64,000 nt of DNA from Blastomonas sp. GTDB taxonomy: Bacteria; Pseudomonadota; Alphaproteobacteria; Sphingomonadales; Sphingomonadaceae. Shown piece by piece: positions 1 to 8,661 of this stretch. The DNA lies in contig NZ_JAUCZC010000005.1 of the NCBI RefSeq assembly GCF_030373265.1, positions 62,001 through 126,000 on the forward strand, given 5' to 3'. The translations under genes and the position numbers were made by a program. The stretch's first letter is position 1, and every line of letters starts with the position of its first letter. The notes beneath the pieces are model-generated. The model did no database searches. It was not told the DNA's origin and saw only the letters and a list, made by a program, of their open reading frames with translations.

Positions 1-504
1 ATCGAAGAACGCCAGCGCATCCTCGCCGGTGGCCGCGCCGATCGACTGCGCCAGGGTCATCGCGGTGAGCGGCCCGGTGGCGACGATCGTCGGTCCGGCG
101 TCGGGCAGGCTGTCAACCCGCTCGCGCACAATCTGGATATTCGGATGGTTCTCCAGTGCCTTGGTCACATGATCGGAGAAGATATCGCGGTCCACCGCCA
201 GCGCCGATCCGGCGGGAACCTTGGATTTCTCCGCCGAAGCCATGATCAGCGATCCAAGCGTCCGCATCTCCTGGTGCAGCAGGCCGACGGCATTGCGGTC
301 GGCGTCGTCCGAGCGGAAGCTGTTCGAGCAGACCAGTTCGGCAAGACCGTCGGTCTGGTGCGCGGGCGTCATCTCGCCGGTGCCGCGCATCTCGGACAGC
401 CGCACCTTGATGCCGGCTTCTGCGAGTTGCCATGCCGCCTCGGATCCGGCGAGTCCGCCGCCGATGATGTGAATCTGATGTTCGAATGTGTGTGCTTTGC
501 TCAT
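1..504 (-). CDS. trmFO: TrmFO, tRNA m5U54 methyltransferase (partial)
   Basis: Folate- and FAD-dependent enzyme that makes 5-methyluridine at position 54 of the tRNA T-loop. Only the first 168 codons are present; the frame stays open to the left edge. The N-terminus carries the FAD-binding Rossmann motif ([19 protein letters not shown]) followed by [17 protein letters not shown] and [11 protein letters not shown], which are typical of TrmFO/Gid and separate it from MnmG. The start is the ATG at 504, directly before the beta strand of the dinucleotide fold. The family is usually about 440-470 aa, so roughly 290 residues lie outside. Confidence is high for the family. Confidence 0.93.
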   Translation of the reverse strand, partial: MSKAHTFEHQIHIIGGGLAGSEAAWQLAEAGIKVRLSEMRGTGEMTPAHQTDGLAELVCSNSFRSDDADRNAVGLLHQEMRTLGSLIMASAEKSKVPAGSALAVDRDIFSDHVTKALENHPNIQIVRERVDSLPDAGPTIVATGPLTAMTLAQSIGAATGEDALAFFD

Positions 505-615
505 GCCGGTGCAAATAGCGTGGTGGACGGCTTTTGCACAGGGTGCGTTGCACAGCTTGCGTTCGCGCGGCGATCAATGCCATCACGCAAGCGTATCGCA
601 AGGGGCAGGGGCAGC

Positions 616-1287
616 ATGGTCGTAAAACGCGCATTGGTCGAATCGCGGCCCTGGCTGTTGCTCAGCCTCGTTGCTGCGATCAGCTATTATTTCGTCAGCG
701 ATGCGCCGATTCCTGGCCTGTATCTGATGCTGTGGAAGGGGCTCGGGGTCGCGTTCCTCGGCGTGTTCGCACTGGCGCGGCATCATTCGGTCGATGCGCG
801 GCTGATAAGCGGCGTCATGGCGCTGGGCGCGGTCGGCGACATGCTGATCGAGATAGATCTGATTTACGGCGCTGTCGCCTTCCTGCTCGGGCATATCGTC
901 GCGGTCGTGCTGTATGCGCGGCACCGGCGGCGAGCGACGACCGCCAGTCAGCGGCTTTTTGCGATCGTGCTGGTGCCCGCCGTGGTGCTGATCGCCTGGG
1001 CGTTGCCGATCGACCGTGCGGGCGCGACCGGGATTGCGGTCTACAGCCTGTTTCTCGCCGTCATGGCGGCGATGGCATGGACCAGCGACTTTCCGCGCTA
1101 CCGCGTCGGCACCGGCGCGTTGATGTTCGTGGTCTCCGATCTGCTGATCTTTGCGCGGTTCGGGCCACTCGAGGGATCGGTGATTCCAGATTGGCTGATC
1201 TGGCCGTTGTACTATTTTGGCCAGTTCCTGATCTGCACCGGCGTCATCCAGTCGCTGCGCCACCGCGACCCGCGCGCGGCAGGTTGA
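616..1287 (+). CDS. YhhN-family membrane protein (lysoplasmalogenase-like)
   Basis: A 223-residue integral membrane protein with about eight hydrophobic segments, matching the YhhN/TMEM86 family, some members of which hydrolyse the vinyl-ether bond of lysoplasmalogens. Visible family features are the GDMLIEID motif near the middle, the MAWTSDFPRYRVGTGALMF stretch and a C-terminal YYFGQFLI helix. The ATG at 616 is chosen because a purine-rich AGGGGCAGGGG lies just upstream; the in-frame ATG at 580 is less well supported. It is transcribed away from trmFO. The substrate is not shown by the sequence. Confidence 0.8.
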   Translation: MVVKRALVESRPWLLLSLVAAISYYFVSDAPIPGLYLMLWKGLGVAFLGVFALARHHSVDARLISGVMALGAVGDMLIEIDLIYGAVAFLLGHIVAVVLYARHRRRATTASQRLFAIVLVPAVVLIAWALPIDRAGATGIAVYSLFLAVMAAMAWTSDFPRYRVGTGALMFVVSDLLIFARFGPLEGSVIPDWLIWPLYYFGQFLICTGVIQSLRHRDPRAAG

Positions 1288-1304
1288 GACGGATCGGCGA
1301 ATCT

Positions 1305-1312
1305 GTTATAAC
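1305..1312 (+). promoter_or_regulatory. Palindromic promoter element of the toxin-antitoxin pair
   Basis: The octamer GTTATAAC is a perfect palindrome and contains TATAAC, a good -10 hexamer (1307-1312). It lies six bases before the antitoxin ATG at 1319, so a transcript starting at normal spacing would begin at or next to the start codon. There is no Shine-Dalgarno sequence. The palindrome would also suit autorepression by the dimeric AbrB-fold antitoxin. Both roles are inferred. Confidence 0.5.
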
Positions 1313-1318
1313 ATCTGT

Positions 1319-1546
1319 ATGAACAAGCCCCTCAAGCTCATCAAGATCGGCAACTCGACCGGCGTCATCCTGCCCAAGGACGTGCTCGCGCACCTCAACC
1401 TAGCGCAGGGGGACGAGGTGTCCGTGATCAAGCAGGCCGATGGCATCGCCCTCAAATCTGCTGACCCGGATTTCGACAAGCAGATGGCGACGGCCCGCGA
1501 CGTGATGGGCCGCTATCGCAACGCATTGCGCGAACTGGCCAAGTGA
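1319..1546 (+). CDS. AbrB/MazE-type antitoxin
   Basis: A 75-residue protein with a SpoVT-AbrB swapped-hairpin DNA-binding domain in residues 1-45 (motif LIKIGNSTGVILPKDVL) and a charged C-terminal tail that would wrap and inhibit the toxin. It precedes a Doc-type toxin by one base, the usual antitoxin-first order. Doc in phage P1 is partnered by Phd; here the partner is an AbrB-fold protein, a combination known from alphaproteobacteria. It probably represses its own promoter through the palindrome at 1305-1312. No ribosome binding site is visible, so translation may be leaderless. Confidence 0.85.
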   Translation: MNKPLKLIKIGNSTGVILPKDVLAHLNLAQGDEVSVIKQADGIALKSADPDFDKQMATARDVMGRYRNALRELAK

Positions 1547-1547
1547 G

Positions 1548-1937
1548 ATGTCGGACTGGATCTGGCTGCGGCAGGACGTCGTCCTCGCGCTGCATGACGA
1601 ACAGATTGCCGAGCACGGCGGCCTAGGCGGAATTCGCGATCTGGCGTTGGTCGAGAGTGCGCTTGGGCGCCCGATGAACCTTGCCGCCTATGGCGACCCG
1701 GATGCGGCTGACCTTGCGGCTGCCTATGCGTTCGGCTTGGCGCGCAACCACCCGTTCAACGACGGCAACAAACGCACCGCAGCAGTCGTCGCGCTGACTT
1801 TCCTGCTGCTCAACGATGTCGAGTTTGCCATAAGCGAAGCCGAGTTGGTGGTGATGACTCTCGCGCTCGCCGCAGGCGACCTGTCCGAAGACGAGGTCGC
1901 CCGCTGGTTTCGCGATCACATCATAGTCGCAACGTAG
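1548..1937 (+). CDS. doc: Death-on-curing (Doc/Fic) family toxin
   Basis: A 129-residue Fic-fold toxin. The core motif HPFNDGNKR (His68 to Arg76) fits the Doc signature HxFx[DN][AG]NKR; P1 Doc phosphorylates EF-Tu and stops translation, while Fic enzymes with GNGR transfer AMP. Here GNKR points to the Doc-like reaction, but HPF and Asp72 are also Fic-like, so the chemistry is inferred. The gene starts one base after the antitoxin stop and ends three bases from the convergent gyrA stop, leaving no room for a terminator. Length is normal for Doc (126 aa in P1). Confidence 0.88.
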   Translation: MSDWIWLRQDVVLALHDEQIAEHGGLGGIRDLALVESALGRPMNLAAYGDPDAADLAAAYAFGLARNHPFNDGNKRTAAVVALTFLLLNDVEFAISEAELVVMTLALAAGDLSEDEVARWFRDHIIVAT

Positions 1938-1940
1938 GTC

Positions 1941-4673
1941 TTATTCGGCCGTTTCGGGCGGACCATCCTGTTCGCCAGCGCCATCCTGGGCCGCGCCATC
2001 TGCCTCTGCCTCGTCCACTGCGTTTTCTTCCTCGGCAATCCGCGCTGCACTGACCACATGTTCGTTGTCGGCGACGTTGAACAGCCGCACGCCGGCCGAA
2101 TTGCGCCCGATCACCCGCATGGTCGACAGGCCCAGGCGGATCAGCTTGGCCTGATCGGTCACCAGCATCAGCTGATCGCTGCGGTGTGCGGGGAAGCTCG
2201 CCAGCACCGGGCCGTTGCGGCCGATGTTGTCGATATTGGTGATCCCCTGACCGCCGCGGTTGGTGCGCCGGTAATCATAGGCTGACGACAGTTTGCCATA
2301 GCCGTTGGCGCATACGGTGAGCAGGAACTGCTCGGCCAGTGCGAACTCTGCCACCCGGTCGGGCGACAGCGTCGGTTCGGCCTCGTTGCCCTTCCACGGC
2401 GCAGCGCGCAGATAGTTGTCGCGCTCTTCGGTCGAGGCGTCGAACCCTGACAGGATCGAGAGCGAGATCACCTCGTCGCCGGACTTGAGCGTCATCCCGC
2501 GCACACCGGTCGAGGTGCGGCTCTGGAACTCGCGGACATCGGTGGCGGCAAAGCGGATCGCCTTGCCCTGGCGCGTGGCGAGCAGCACGTCGTCGCCTTC
2601 GGTGAGCAGCGCGACGCCGATCAGCCGGTCGTCGGAACCCTCGTCGAACCGCATCGCGATCTTGCCATTCGACGGGATGTTGGTGAACGCATCCATCGAG
2701 TTGCGGCGCACGGTGCCGTTGGCGGTGGCGAACATCACGTGCAGATCGGCCCAGGTGCTCTCGTCCTCGGGAAGCGGTAGCACGGTCTGGATGGTCTCGC
2801 CCTGCGCCAGCGGCAGCAGGTTGATCATCGGGCGTCCGCGCGTCGCAGGCCCGCCTTCGGGCAGGCGCCACACCTTCTTGCGATAGACCTTGCCGTGGGT
2901 CGAGAAGAACAGCACCGGGGTGTGCGTCGAAGTGACGAACATGCTGGTGACGGCATCCTCGTCCTTGGTCGCCATGCCCGAACGGCCCTTGCCGCCGCGC
3001 GCCTGTTCGCGGAACGCATCGAGCGGGGTGCGCTTGATATAGCCTTGCAAGGTGACGGTGACGACCATCTCCTCGCGCTCGATCAGGTCTTCGTCCTCGA
3101 TGCCGTCCCAGGCGGGCGCTATCACCGACAGGCGCGGCGTGGCGAACTCGTCGCGCACCGCGATCAGCTCTTCCTGCAACACCGCGTAAAGCTTCCCGCG
3201 GTCGCTGAGGATCGCCAGGTATTCCTCAATTGCAAGCGCCAAGGCACTGAGTTCCTTGCCGATTTCATCACGGCCCAGTGCCGTCAGGCGGTGCAGGCGC
3301 AGGTCGAGGATGGCGCGGACCTGCAGGTCGCTGAGGCGGTAGATATCGCCTTCCAGTTCGCCCTCGATTGCCTCGACCAGCTTGATGTACTGGGCGATCT
3401 CGCCGATCGGCCATTCGCGCGCGAGCAGCGCGGCGCGGGCTTCGGCCGGCGAAACCGAGCCGCGGATGATCCGTACGACCTCGTCCATGTTGGTGACGGC
3501 GACCACCAGACCAAGCAAGATGTGCGCGCGGTCGCGCGCCTTGGCGAGTTCGAACTTGGTGCGGCGGGTGATGACCTGCTCGCGGAACTGGACGAACGCC
3601 TCGATGATGTCCTTGAGGCCGAGCACTTCGGGACGGCCGCCGCGGATGGCGAGCATGTTCGCGGGAAAGCTCGACTGCGCCGGGCTGTAGCGCCAGATCT
3701 GGTTGAGCACGACCTCGGGCGAGGCATCGCGCTTGAGATCGATGACGATCCGCACGCCCAGGCGGTTGGATTCGTCGCGGATGTCGCTGACGCCCTCGAT
3801 CCGCGCTTCCTTGCCCTTGGCGGCTTCGGCGATGGTTTCGACCAGCGCGTTCTTGCCGACCTGATAGGGGATCGAGGTCAGAACGATCGACCGGCGGTCG
3901 CCGCGGCCTTCCTCGATCGTGTGGCGCGCGCGCATGATGATCGATCCGCGGCCCTTGAGGTACGCGTTGCGCGCGCCCGACTGACCCAGGATCAGAGGTG
4001 CGGTGGGGAAATCGGGGCCCGGGATGATCTTCATCAGATCGTCGAGCTCGATCATCGGATCGGCGATCCACGCCAGGCATCCGTCGATCACTTCGCCGAG
4101 ATTATGCGGCGGAATGTTGGTCGCCATGCCGACCGCGATGCCGCCCGCGCCGTTGACCAGAAGATTGGGGAATCGCGCCGGCAGAACCTGCGGCTCCTGG
4201 CGCGATCCGTCATAGTTGGGGATGAAGTCGACAGTATCTTTTTCGATGTCTTCCAGCAGCTTGAGCGCGACTTTGCTCAACCTTGCTTCGGTGTACCGCA
4301 TCGATGCAGGCGCATCCGGATCCATCGATCCGAAGTTGCCCTGGCCATCGATCAGCGGCACGCGCATCGCCCAATCCTGCGACATGCGCGCCAAGGCCAT
4401 GTAGATCGAGCTGTCGCCGTGCGGGTGATAGTTACCCATCACATCACCGACGATCTTGGCCGACTTGCGATAGGGCTTGCCGGCGACAAAGCCGCCCTCG
4501 TGGCTGGCGTACAGAATGCGGCGGTGGACGGGCTTGAGGCCATCGCGGACGTCGGGCAGGGCACGGCTGACGATCACCGACATCGCATAGTCCAGATAGC
4601 TGGACCGCATCTCGTCGACGATGTCGATGCGTTCGATTTCGGAGGGTTCCGCGGTTGCGGTTTCGTCGGTCAT
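1941..4673 (-). CDS. gyrA: DNA gyrase subunit A
   Basis: A 910-residue type IIA topoisomerase subunit that cleaves and rejoins DNA during negative supercoiling with GyrB. Catalytic Tyr127 lies in SMRYTEAR, and the C-terminal DNA-wrapping domain has the GyrA box QARGGKG, which separates it from ParC. The tail after about residue 880 is acidic and rich in Asp/Glu. In the quinolone-resistance region the sequence is [10 protein letters not shown]: Ser88 equals E. coli Ser83, but Met92 occupies the position of Asp87. The start ATG follows AAAAGGCGC, and the leader contains a small GACGC/GCGTC hairpin (4698-4711). Confidence 0.98.
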   Translation of the reverse strand: MTDETATAEPSEIERIDIVDEMRSSYLDYAMSVIVSRALPDVRDGLKPVHRRILYASHEGGFVAGKPYRKSAKIVGDVMGNYHPHGDSSIYMALARMSQDWAMRVPLIDGQGNFGSMDPDAPASMRYTEARLSKVALKLLEDIEKDTVDFIPNYDGSRQEPQVLPARFPNLLVNGAGGIAVGMATNIPPHNLGEVIDGCLAWIADPMIELDDLMKIIPGPDFPTAPLILGQSGARNAYLKGRGSIIMRARHTIEEGRGDRRSIVLTSIPYQVGKNALVETIAEAAKGKEARIEGVSDIRDESNRLGVRIVIDLKRDASPEVVLNQIWRYSPAQSSFPANMLAIRGGRPEVLGLKDIIEAFVQFREQVITRRTKFELAKARDRAHILLGLVVAVTNMDEVVRIIRGSVSPAEARAALLAREWPIGEIAQYIKLVEAIEGELEGDIYRLSDLQVRAILDLRLHRLTALGRDEIGKELSALALAIEEYLAILSDRGKLYAVLQEELIAVRDEFATPRLSVIAPAWDGIEDEDLIEREEMVVTVTLQGYIKRTPLDAFREQARGGKGRSGMATKDEDAVTSMFVTSTHTPVLFFSTHGKVYRKKVWRLPEGGPATRGRPMINLLPLAQGETIQTVLPLPEDESTWADLHVMFATANGTVRRNSMDAFTNIPSNGKIAMRFDEGSDDRLIGVALLTEGDDVLLATRQGKAIRFAATDVREFQSRTSTGVRGMTLKSGDEVISLSILSGFDASTEERDNYLRAAPWKGNEAEPTLSPDRVAEFALAEQFLLTVCANGYGKLSSAYDYRRTNRGGQGITNIDNIGRNGPVLASFPAHRSDQLMLVTDQAKLIRLGLSTMRVIGRNSAGVRLFNVADNEHVVSAARIAEEENAVDEAEADGAAQDGAGEQDGPPETAE

Positions 4674-4813
4674 TCCATGCGCCTTTTATGCCTTTGTGAC
4701 GCTTTTGCGTCTGGGTTCGGCTCTAGGCGAAGGGGGGCCGAAATGCCAGCTTTTGCGGGCTTTCAGCGGGTATTTTTCAACAACAAAATCAGAAGCTTGA
4801 GCAGTTCTGATGC

Positions 4814-5509
4814 TCAGGGCCGGATCGCGGTGCCATCCCAGGCGAATATCCCGCCCGAATCGGATGGATTCAGGCCGTCCAGAACGTCCAGCAGGCAGGC
4901 TGCGCTGTGGTCGGCATCGAACAGGCGACCTTCGGCGACATTGCCCTGAAAAGGCTTGCTGAGCCCCGTATCGACGGTTCCTGGGTGCAGCGCGACGCAG
5001 ATCGACTGGTCGTTGCGACGCGACCATTCGATCGAGATATTGCGGATGGTCATATGCAAGGCGGCCTTTGCAGCCCGATAGCCATACCATCCTCCCAGGC
5101 GATTATCCGATATGCTGCCCACCCGCGCGCCGATCGCCGCGAACCGTGCCGGTGCCTTGCGCGGCATTAGCGGGATGAAGTGCTTGGCGACCAGCGCCGG
5201 ACCGATCGTGTTGACCGCGAAATTGCGCGCCATCCAAGCCGGGTCGATGTCCTTGAGGCTCTTTTCTGGCCCCTTGCCATCGATGTGCAGCAATCCTGTG
5301 GCGACGATCAGGCAGGTCGGCTCAAGGCCCTGGGCTCTCACCCGCTCTGCTCCGGCCGCGATACTGGCTTCGTCTTCGAGGTCGAGATAGCCATCGCCGG
5401 TAAGGCTGCGCGCCAATGCGATGACATTTTCGCCGCGCGCGTTCGACCGGCGCACCATGGCCGCGCCGATGCCGCCCGATGCCCCGATGATGACCGTACA
5501 AGGGGTCAT
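4814..5509 (-). CDS. Short-chain dehydrogenase/reductase (SDR)
   Basis: A 231-residue NAD(P)-dependent oxidoreductase of the classical SDR fold. The cofactor motif GASGGIG is at residues 9-15, the structural Asn is Asn100, and the catalytic YxxxK is Tyr144-Lys148. The short length and the sequence around LIVATGLLHIDG resemble the CsgA/sniffer-like subgroup often annotated as cell-cell signalling SDR. Its ATG overlaps the yaaA stop by four bases (ATGA), so the two are translationally coupled. The substrate cannot be read from the sequence. Confidence 0.85.
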   Translation of the reverse strand: MTPCTVIIGASGGIGAAMVRRSNARGENVIALARSLTGDGYLDLEDEASIAAGAERVRAQGLEPTCLIVATGLLHIDGKGPEKSLKDIDPAWMARNFAVNTIGPALVAKHFIPLMPRKAPARFAAIGARVGSISDNRLGGWYGYRAAKAALHMTIRNISIEWSRRNDQSICVALHPGTVDTGLSKPFQGNVAEGRLFDADHSAACLLDVLDGLNPSDSGGIFAWDGTAIRP

Positions 5510-6264
5510 GCGCGGATGAATCGCCAGATGGTCTCGTCGCTGCTGTCGGGATCGAATCGATAGCCGTCAGCGTCAAAGCCTTTCAGCGCGTCTGGATCGG
5601 TGTGGCGATGTTCGCACAGGAACCGGGCCGCCATGCCCCGCGCGCGCTTGGCCTCGAAGCTTATAAATCTCGGACCATTGGGCCCCTGTTGGCGAAAATC
5701 CGCGGTGACAATACGGAGCCCGCGCTTTTTCAAGCCCTTGTCCGCCGCTGCGAAATATTCTTGGCTCGCCAAGTTGATGACTGTATCGGCGCCGGTCGCC
5801 GCGAGATCATCCGCAATCGCACCAGCGATCCGGTCTCCCCAAAAGGCGACCAATGAAGCATGCCGTGGTGCCCAGCGTGTTCCCATTTCAAGGCGATAGG
5901 GGCGAATATTGTCCAGCGGTCTCAACAACCCATACAGGCCGGACAGGATCCGGACATGGTCCTGAGCATAGGCAAGCGCGGGTGCCTCCAGAGTGCGTGC
6001 CGTGAGGCCCGAATACACATCCCCGTTGAAAGCGAAGGCGGCCGGGCGCTCGGGCTGGTCGTAAAACCCCCGATAACGGCCGTAATTGAGATCGATCAGG
6101 GAATCCGATACCGGCATGATCTGCTTCATTCGGGCCTTGGACAGCCGTGCAGCCGATTTCACCAGCCTGTCGGATTCGTGTTCGAAGCGAAGGCTGCTCG
6201 GCTCGACATCAGGGACGGGCGAATCAAAATCGAGCGATTTGGCGGGGGAAAGCAAAATGATCAT
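5506..6264 (-). CDS. yaaA: Peroxide stress protein YaaA (DUF328)
   Basis: A 252-residue homologue of E. coli YaaA (258 aa), which binds DNA and limits iron-driven damage during hydrogen peroxide stress. Family hallmarks are the N-terminal MIILLSPAKSLDF, the central LNYGRYRGFYD, AFNGDVYSGL, LSGLYGLLRPLD and PYRLEMGTRW, and the C-terminal INLASQEYF. I take the ATG at 6264 because the family begins exactly with MIILLSPAK; an upstream in-frame ATG would add 16 unconserved residues. It is the first gene of a two-gene unit with the SDR. Confidence 0.95.
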   Translation of the reverse strand: MIILLSPAKSLDFDSPVPDVEPSSLRFEHESDRLVKSAARLSKARMKQIMPVSDSLIDLNYGRYRGFYDQPERPAAFAFNGDVYSGLTARTLEAPALAYAQDHVRILSGLYGLLRPLDNIRPYRLEMGTRWAPRHASLVAFWGDRIAGAIADDLAATGADTVINLASQEYFAAADKGLKKRGLRIVTADFRQQGPNGPRFISFEAKRARGMAARFLCEHRHTDPDALKGFDADGYRFDPDSSDETIWRFIRA

Positions 6265-6453
6265 ACAGCAAGTCGCATAGACCAGCGGCCGGGGGATTGC
6301 CAAGCGCTTCACGGTGCCGGAAACCCTGGCTGCGGCCGAGAATCGGCGGACGTTGCGGGGTAATTGCGCGGGAACCGTAGAGCCAGGTTGTTCGTTTCTG
6401 CCAGAGTCATTAAGGACGGCTTCAGCAACAGACCGGCAAAGAGGTCGTCACAC

Positions 6454-6472
6454 CCGGCATCCAAGATGCCGG
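6454..6472 (+). promoter_or_regulatory. Hairpin in the leader of the TPR protein gene
   Basis: CCGGCATC, a CAA loop and GATGCCGG form a perfect 8-bp stem 20 bases before the ATG at 6493 and just ahead of the GGAGG ribosome binding site (6483-6487). It could influence mRNA stability or initiation. No poly-T run follows, so it is not a terminator. Function is inferred only from position. Confidence 0.35.
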
Positions 6473-6492
6473 CATTTAGTTCGGAGGATTAC

Positions 6493-7827
6493 ATGCGTCG
6501 CATTTCCCGTTTCCCTTTGGCCCTCGCACTGGCGTTGGCTACCACCACGGTCGTTTCGCTGGCGCTGCCCGTCGATTCCGCGCTTGCCCAGAAGAAGGGC
6601 AAGAAGGGCCAGGAGGCCGCTCCCGAGATGGAGCTGAGCGCAGAGTTTCGTAAGCCATTCGTGGATTCGCAGACCGCTTTCGGCGCTAATGATTTCGCGA
6701 CCGCCGAAGCAAAGCTGAACGAGGCGGCCGCGATTGCCACCAGCGCGGACGAAAAATACCTCGTCAGCAAGATGATGCTGCAGATCGGGCTGAAGACGAA
6801 CAACGACGCCATGCAGACCAAGAGAATCCAGGACGCTTTGGCAACCGGCAAGTCGCCGCCGGCCGAAGCCGTTACGTTCAACAGCTATTTGGGCGAGAAG
6901 GCGTTGGTCGCGAAGGATTTCGCCGGCGCCCGTACCTATCTGTCGGCCGCCGAGCAGGCTGGGCAGAACAATCCGGTGAACCTGTTCCAGTTGGCTGAGG
7001 CGCACTTCGGTGAAGCCATTGCAAAGTCGGGTGGCCGCAGCATTGACGCTGCCAACTCGCCGCTGGCGGCGCAGGGCCTGCCTTATCTGCAGCGCGCCGT
7101 GGAAGCGCAGCTCGCGGGCGACAAGCAGTATGCCGCAAGCTGGTCGAAGCGCGGTTTCCAGATTGCGCGCGCGACCAAGAGCGACAGCACCACTTGGGCG
7201 CAGTTGCTGCTGCGCTCGGATACCGGCAACGGCGCGTGGAACGAGGTGATTCGCGCGGTGCAGAGCGACAACCGCAACCTTACCTCCGACCAGAGCCTTG
7301 ACGCGTTGCGGCTGATGCGCATGGCAGGCGCGCTGAGCAGCGCGAACGACTACCGCGAGTATATCGATGCCGCCGGTGCTGCCCGGCGTCCGACCGAAGT
7401 GCTGGCCTTGATCGAGGAAGGTCAGGCGTCCGGCGTCGTGTCGTCCAGCGATGCATACATCAAGGAGCAGGCGCAGCTGGCGAGCAGCAGCCGTGCGGAA
7501 TACGTCGCGACGCTGCCGGATTCGGTGCGCGATTCACGGGGCAGTGCCAACGCCACGATCACTCTTGCCACCGCCGACGCGCTGCTTGCCAACAAGCAGT
7601 ATGCGGAAGCGGAAGAGCTGGCCGCCTTGGCGCTGACCAAGAACGTCGCCGACAAGGATCGCGCGATGATGGTGCAGGCGATCGCTCAGGTCGCGCAGGG
7701 CAAATATGACCCTGCCAAGCAGACCCTGACTGGGGTGACCGGCCCGCGGGCACCGATCGCCAAACTGTGGACGCTTTATGCCGACCAGAAGTCGGGCGCA
7801 GGTGCTGCAGCAGCGCCCGACTTCTGA
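6493..7827 (+). CDS. Secreted TPR-like hypothetical protein
   Basis: A 444-residue exported protein of unknown function. The ATG at 6493 follows a strong GGAGG and opens a signal peptide (MRRISRFPLALALALATTT... ending near SALAQ). A lysine-rich KKGKKGQE segment comes next, then alanine-rich paired helices with the look of tetratricopeptide repeats, for example around FGANDFATAEAKLNEAAAIA and LLANKQYAEAEELAALAL. The tail is Gly/Ala-rich and ends APDF. It is a single-gene unit with its own terminator. A periplasmic scaffolding role is plausible but unproven. Confidence 0.7.
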   Translation: MRRISRFPLALALALATTTVVSLALPVDSALAQKKGKKGQEAAPEMELSAEFRKPFVDSQTAFGANDFATAEAKLNEAAAIATSADEKYLVSKMMLQIGLKTNNDAMQTKRIQDALATGKSPPAEAVTFNSYLGEKALVAKDFAGARTYLSAAEQAGQNNPVNLFQLAEAHFGEAIAKSGGRSIDAANSPLAAQGLPYLQRAVEAQLAGDKQYAASWSKRGFQIARATKSDSTTWAQLLLRSDTGNGAWNEVIRAVQSDNRNLTSDQSLDALRLMRMAGALSSANDYREYIDAAGAARRPTEVLALIEEGQASGVVSSSDAYIKEQAQLASSSRAEYVATLPDSVRDSRGSANATITLATADALLANKQYAEAEELAALALTKNVADKDRAMMVQAIAQVAQGKYDPAKQTLTGVTGPRAPIAKLWTLYADQKSGAGAAAAPDF

Positions 7828-7851
7828 CAGCGATTGGATTGAAAACGAATG

Positions 7852-7886
7852 GCGGGCCGGAAGCAATTCTGGCCCGCTATTTTTTT
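7852..7886 (+). terminator. Rho-independent terminator of the TPR gene
   Basis: GCGGGCC (7852-7858) and GGCCCGC (7871-7877) form a 7-bp GC stem followed by TATTTTTTT, 25 bases after the stop codon. It also separates this gene from the convergent Lrp gene. Confidence 0.85.
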
Positions 7887-7900
7887 GGCCGCCCGCGGGC

Positions 7901-8368
7901 CTATTCGTCGAGGGGAACGCCTGGCTGCTGCTTGGACGTGCGGATGGTCAGCGAGGTCTTGACGCTGGCGACATTGGCGGCCGGGGTCAGCTTGGAGGTG
8001 AGGAATGCCTGAAATTCCTGGAGGTCGCGCGCGACGATCTTGAGAATAAAGTCAATCTCGCCGTTGAGCATATGACATTCGCGGACCTCGGGAAGCGTGC
8101 TGACATGATCCTCGAACGCCTTGAGGTCGCTCTCGGCCTGGCTTTTCAGGCTGACCATGGCGAACACGGTGATGGCGAAGCCCAGTTTCTGAGGATCGAT
8201 ATCAGCGTGATAACCGCGGATGATCCCGGCTTCTTCAAGCGCGCGAACACGACGCAGGCAAGGTGGCGCGGTCAGGCCGACACGGCTGGCCAACTCGACA
8301 TTGGTGATGCGGCCTTCGTCCTGCAGCCTGGTCAGCAACTGGCGATCGATATGGTCCAGACTTGACAC
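7901..8368 (-). CDS. Lrp/AsnC-family transcriptional regulator
   Basis: A 155-residue regulator with an N-terminal winged HTH (LDHIDRQLLTRLQDEGRITN, then ELASRVGLTAPPCLRRVRAL) and a C-terminal RAM/ligand-binding domain (GEIDFILKIVARDLQEFQAF). Lrp-type proteins respond to amino acids or other small ligands and control metabolism. It is transcribed divergently from the histidine kinase gene; the AT-rich stretch at about 8485-8515 between them is the likely shared promoter region. The ligand cannot be predicted. Confidence 0.92.
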   Translation of the reverse strand: MSSLDHIDRQLLTRLQDEGRITNVELASRVGLTAPPCLRRVRALEEAGIIRGYHADIDPQKLGFAITVFAMVSLKSQAESDLKAFEDHVSTLPEVRECHMLNGEIDFILKIVARDLQEFQAFLTSKLTPAANVASVKTSLTIRTSKQQPGVPLDE

Positions 8369-8661
8369 TCTTTTTCCCCTGCCATGCCGTGGATTAGAGG
8401 AGATTGGCCTTGATTTGAGCCTATGCGCCCCCGAACCAGCGGAAAATCAGCTTCCTGCAGACACTTTCCGCAACAAGACGATGCCTTCATATAATATAAT
8501 TGTTCTGTAACGCAATTGTCCCACATTGCGACGTGGAAAAAACCCTACTTCCGCTCACGTCCTTCACTGGCTATCCCTGTCGTTCGACATTCGGTATGCC
8601 CTCCTGCAATCGCTTGCCGATCGCGCCTCCGCTATCTGTGACCTTGGGACTATTGGCACCT

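Noticed and set aside
2895-4949. Long open frame antisense to gyrA
   Set aside because: High-G+C codon bias leaves the antisense frame open; the product is Arg/Ala/Asp-rich with no recognisable domain, while gyrA on the other strand is certain.
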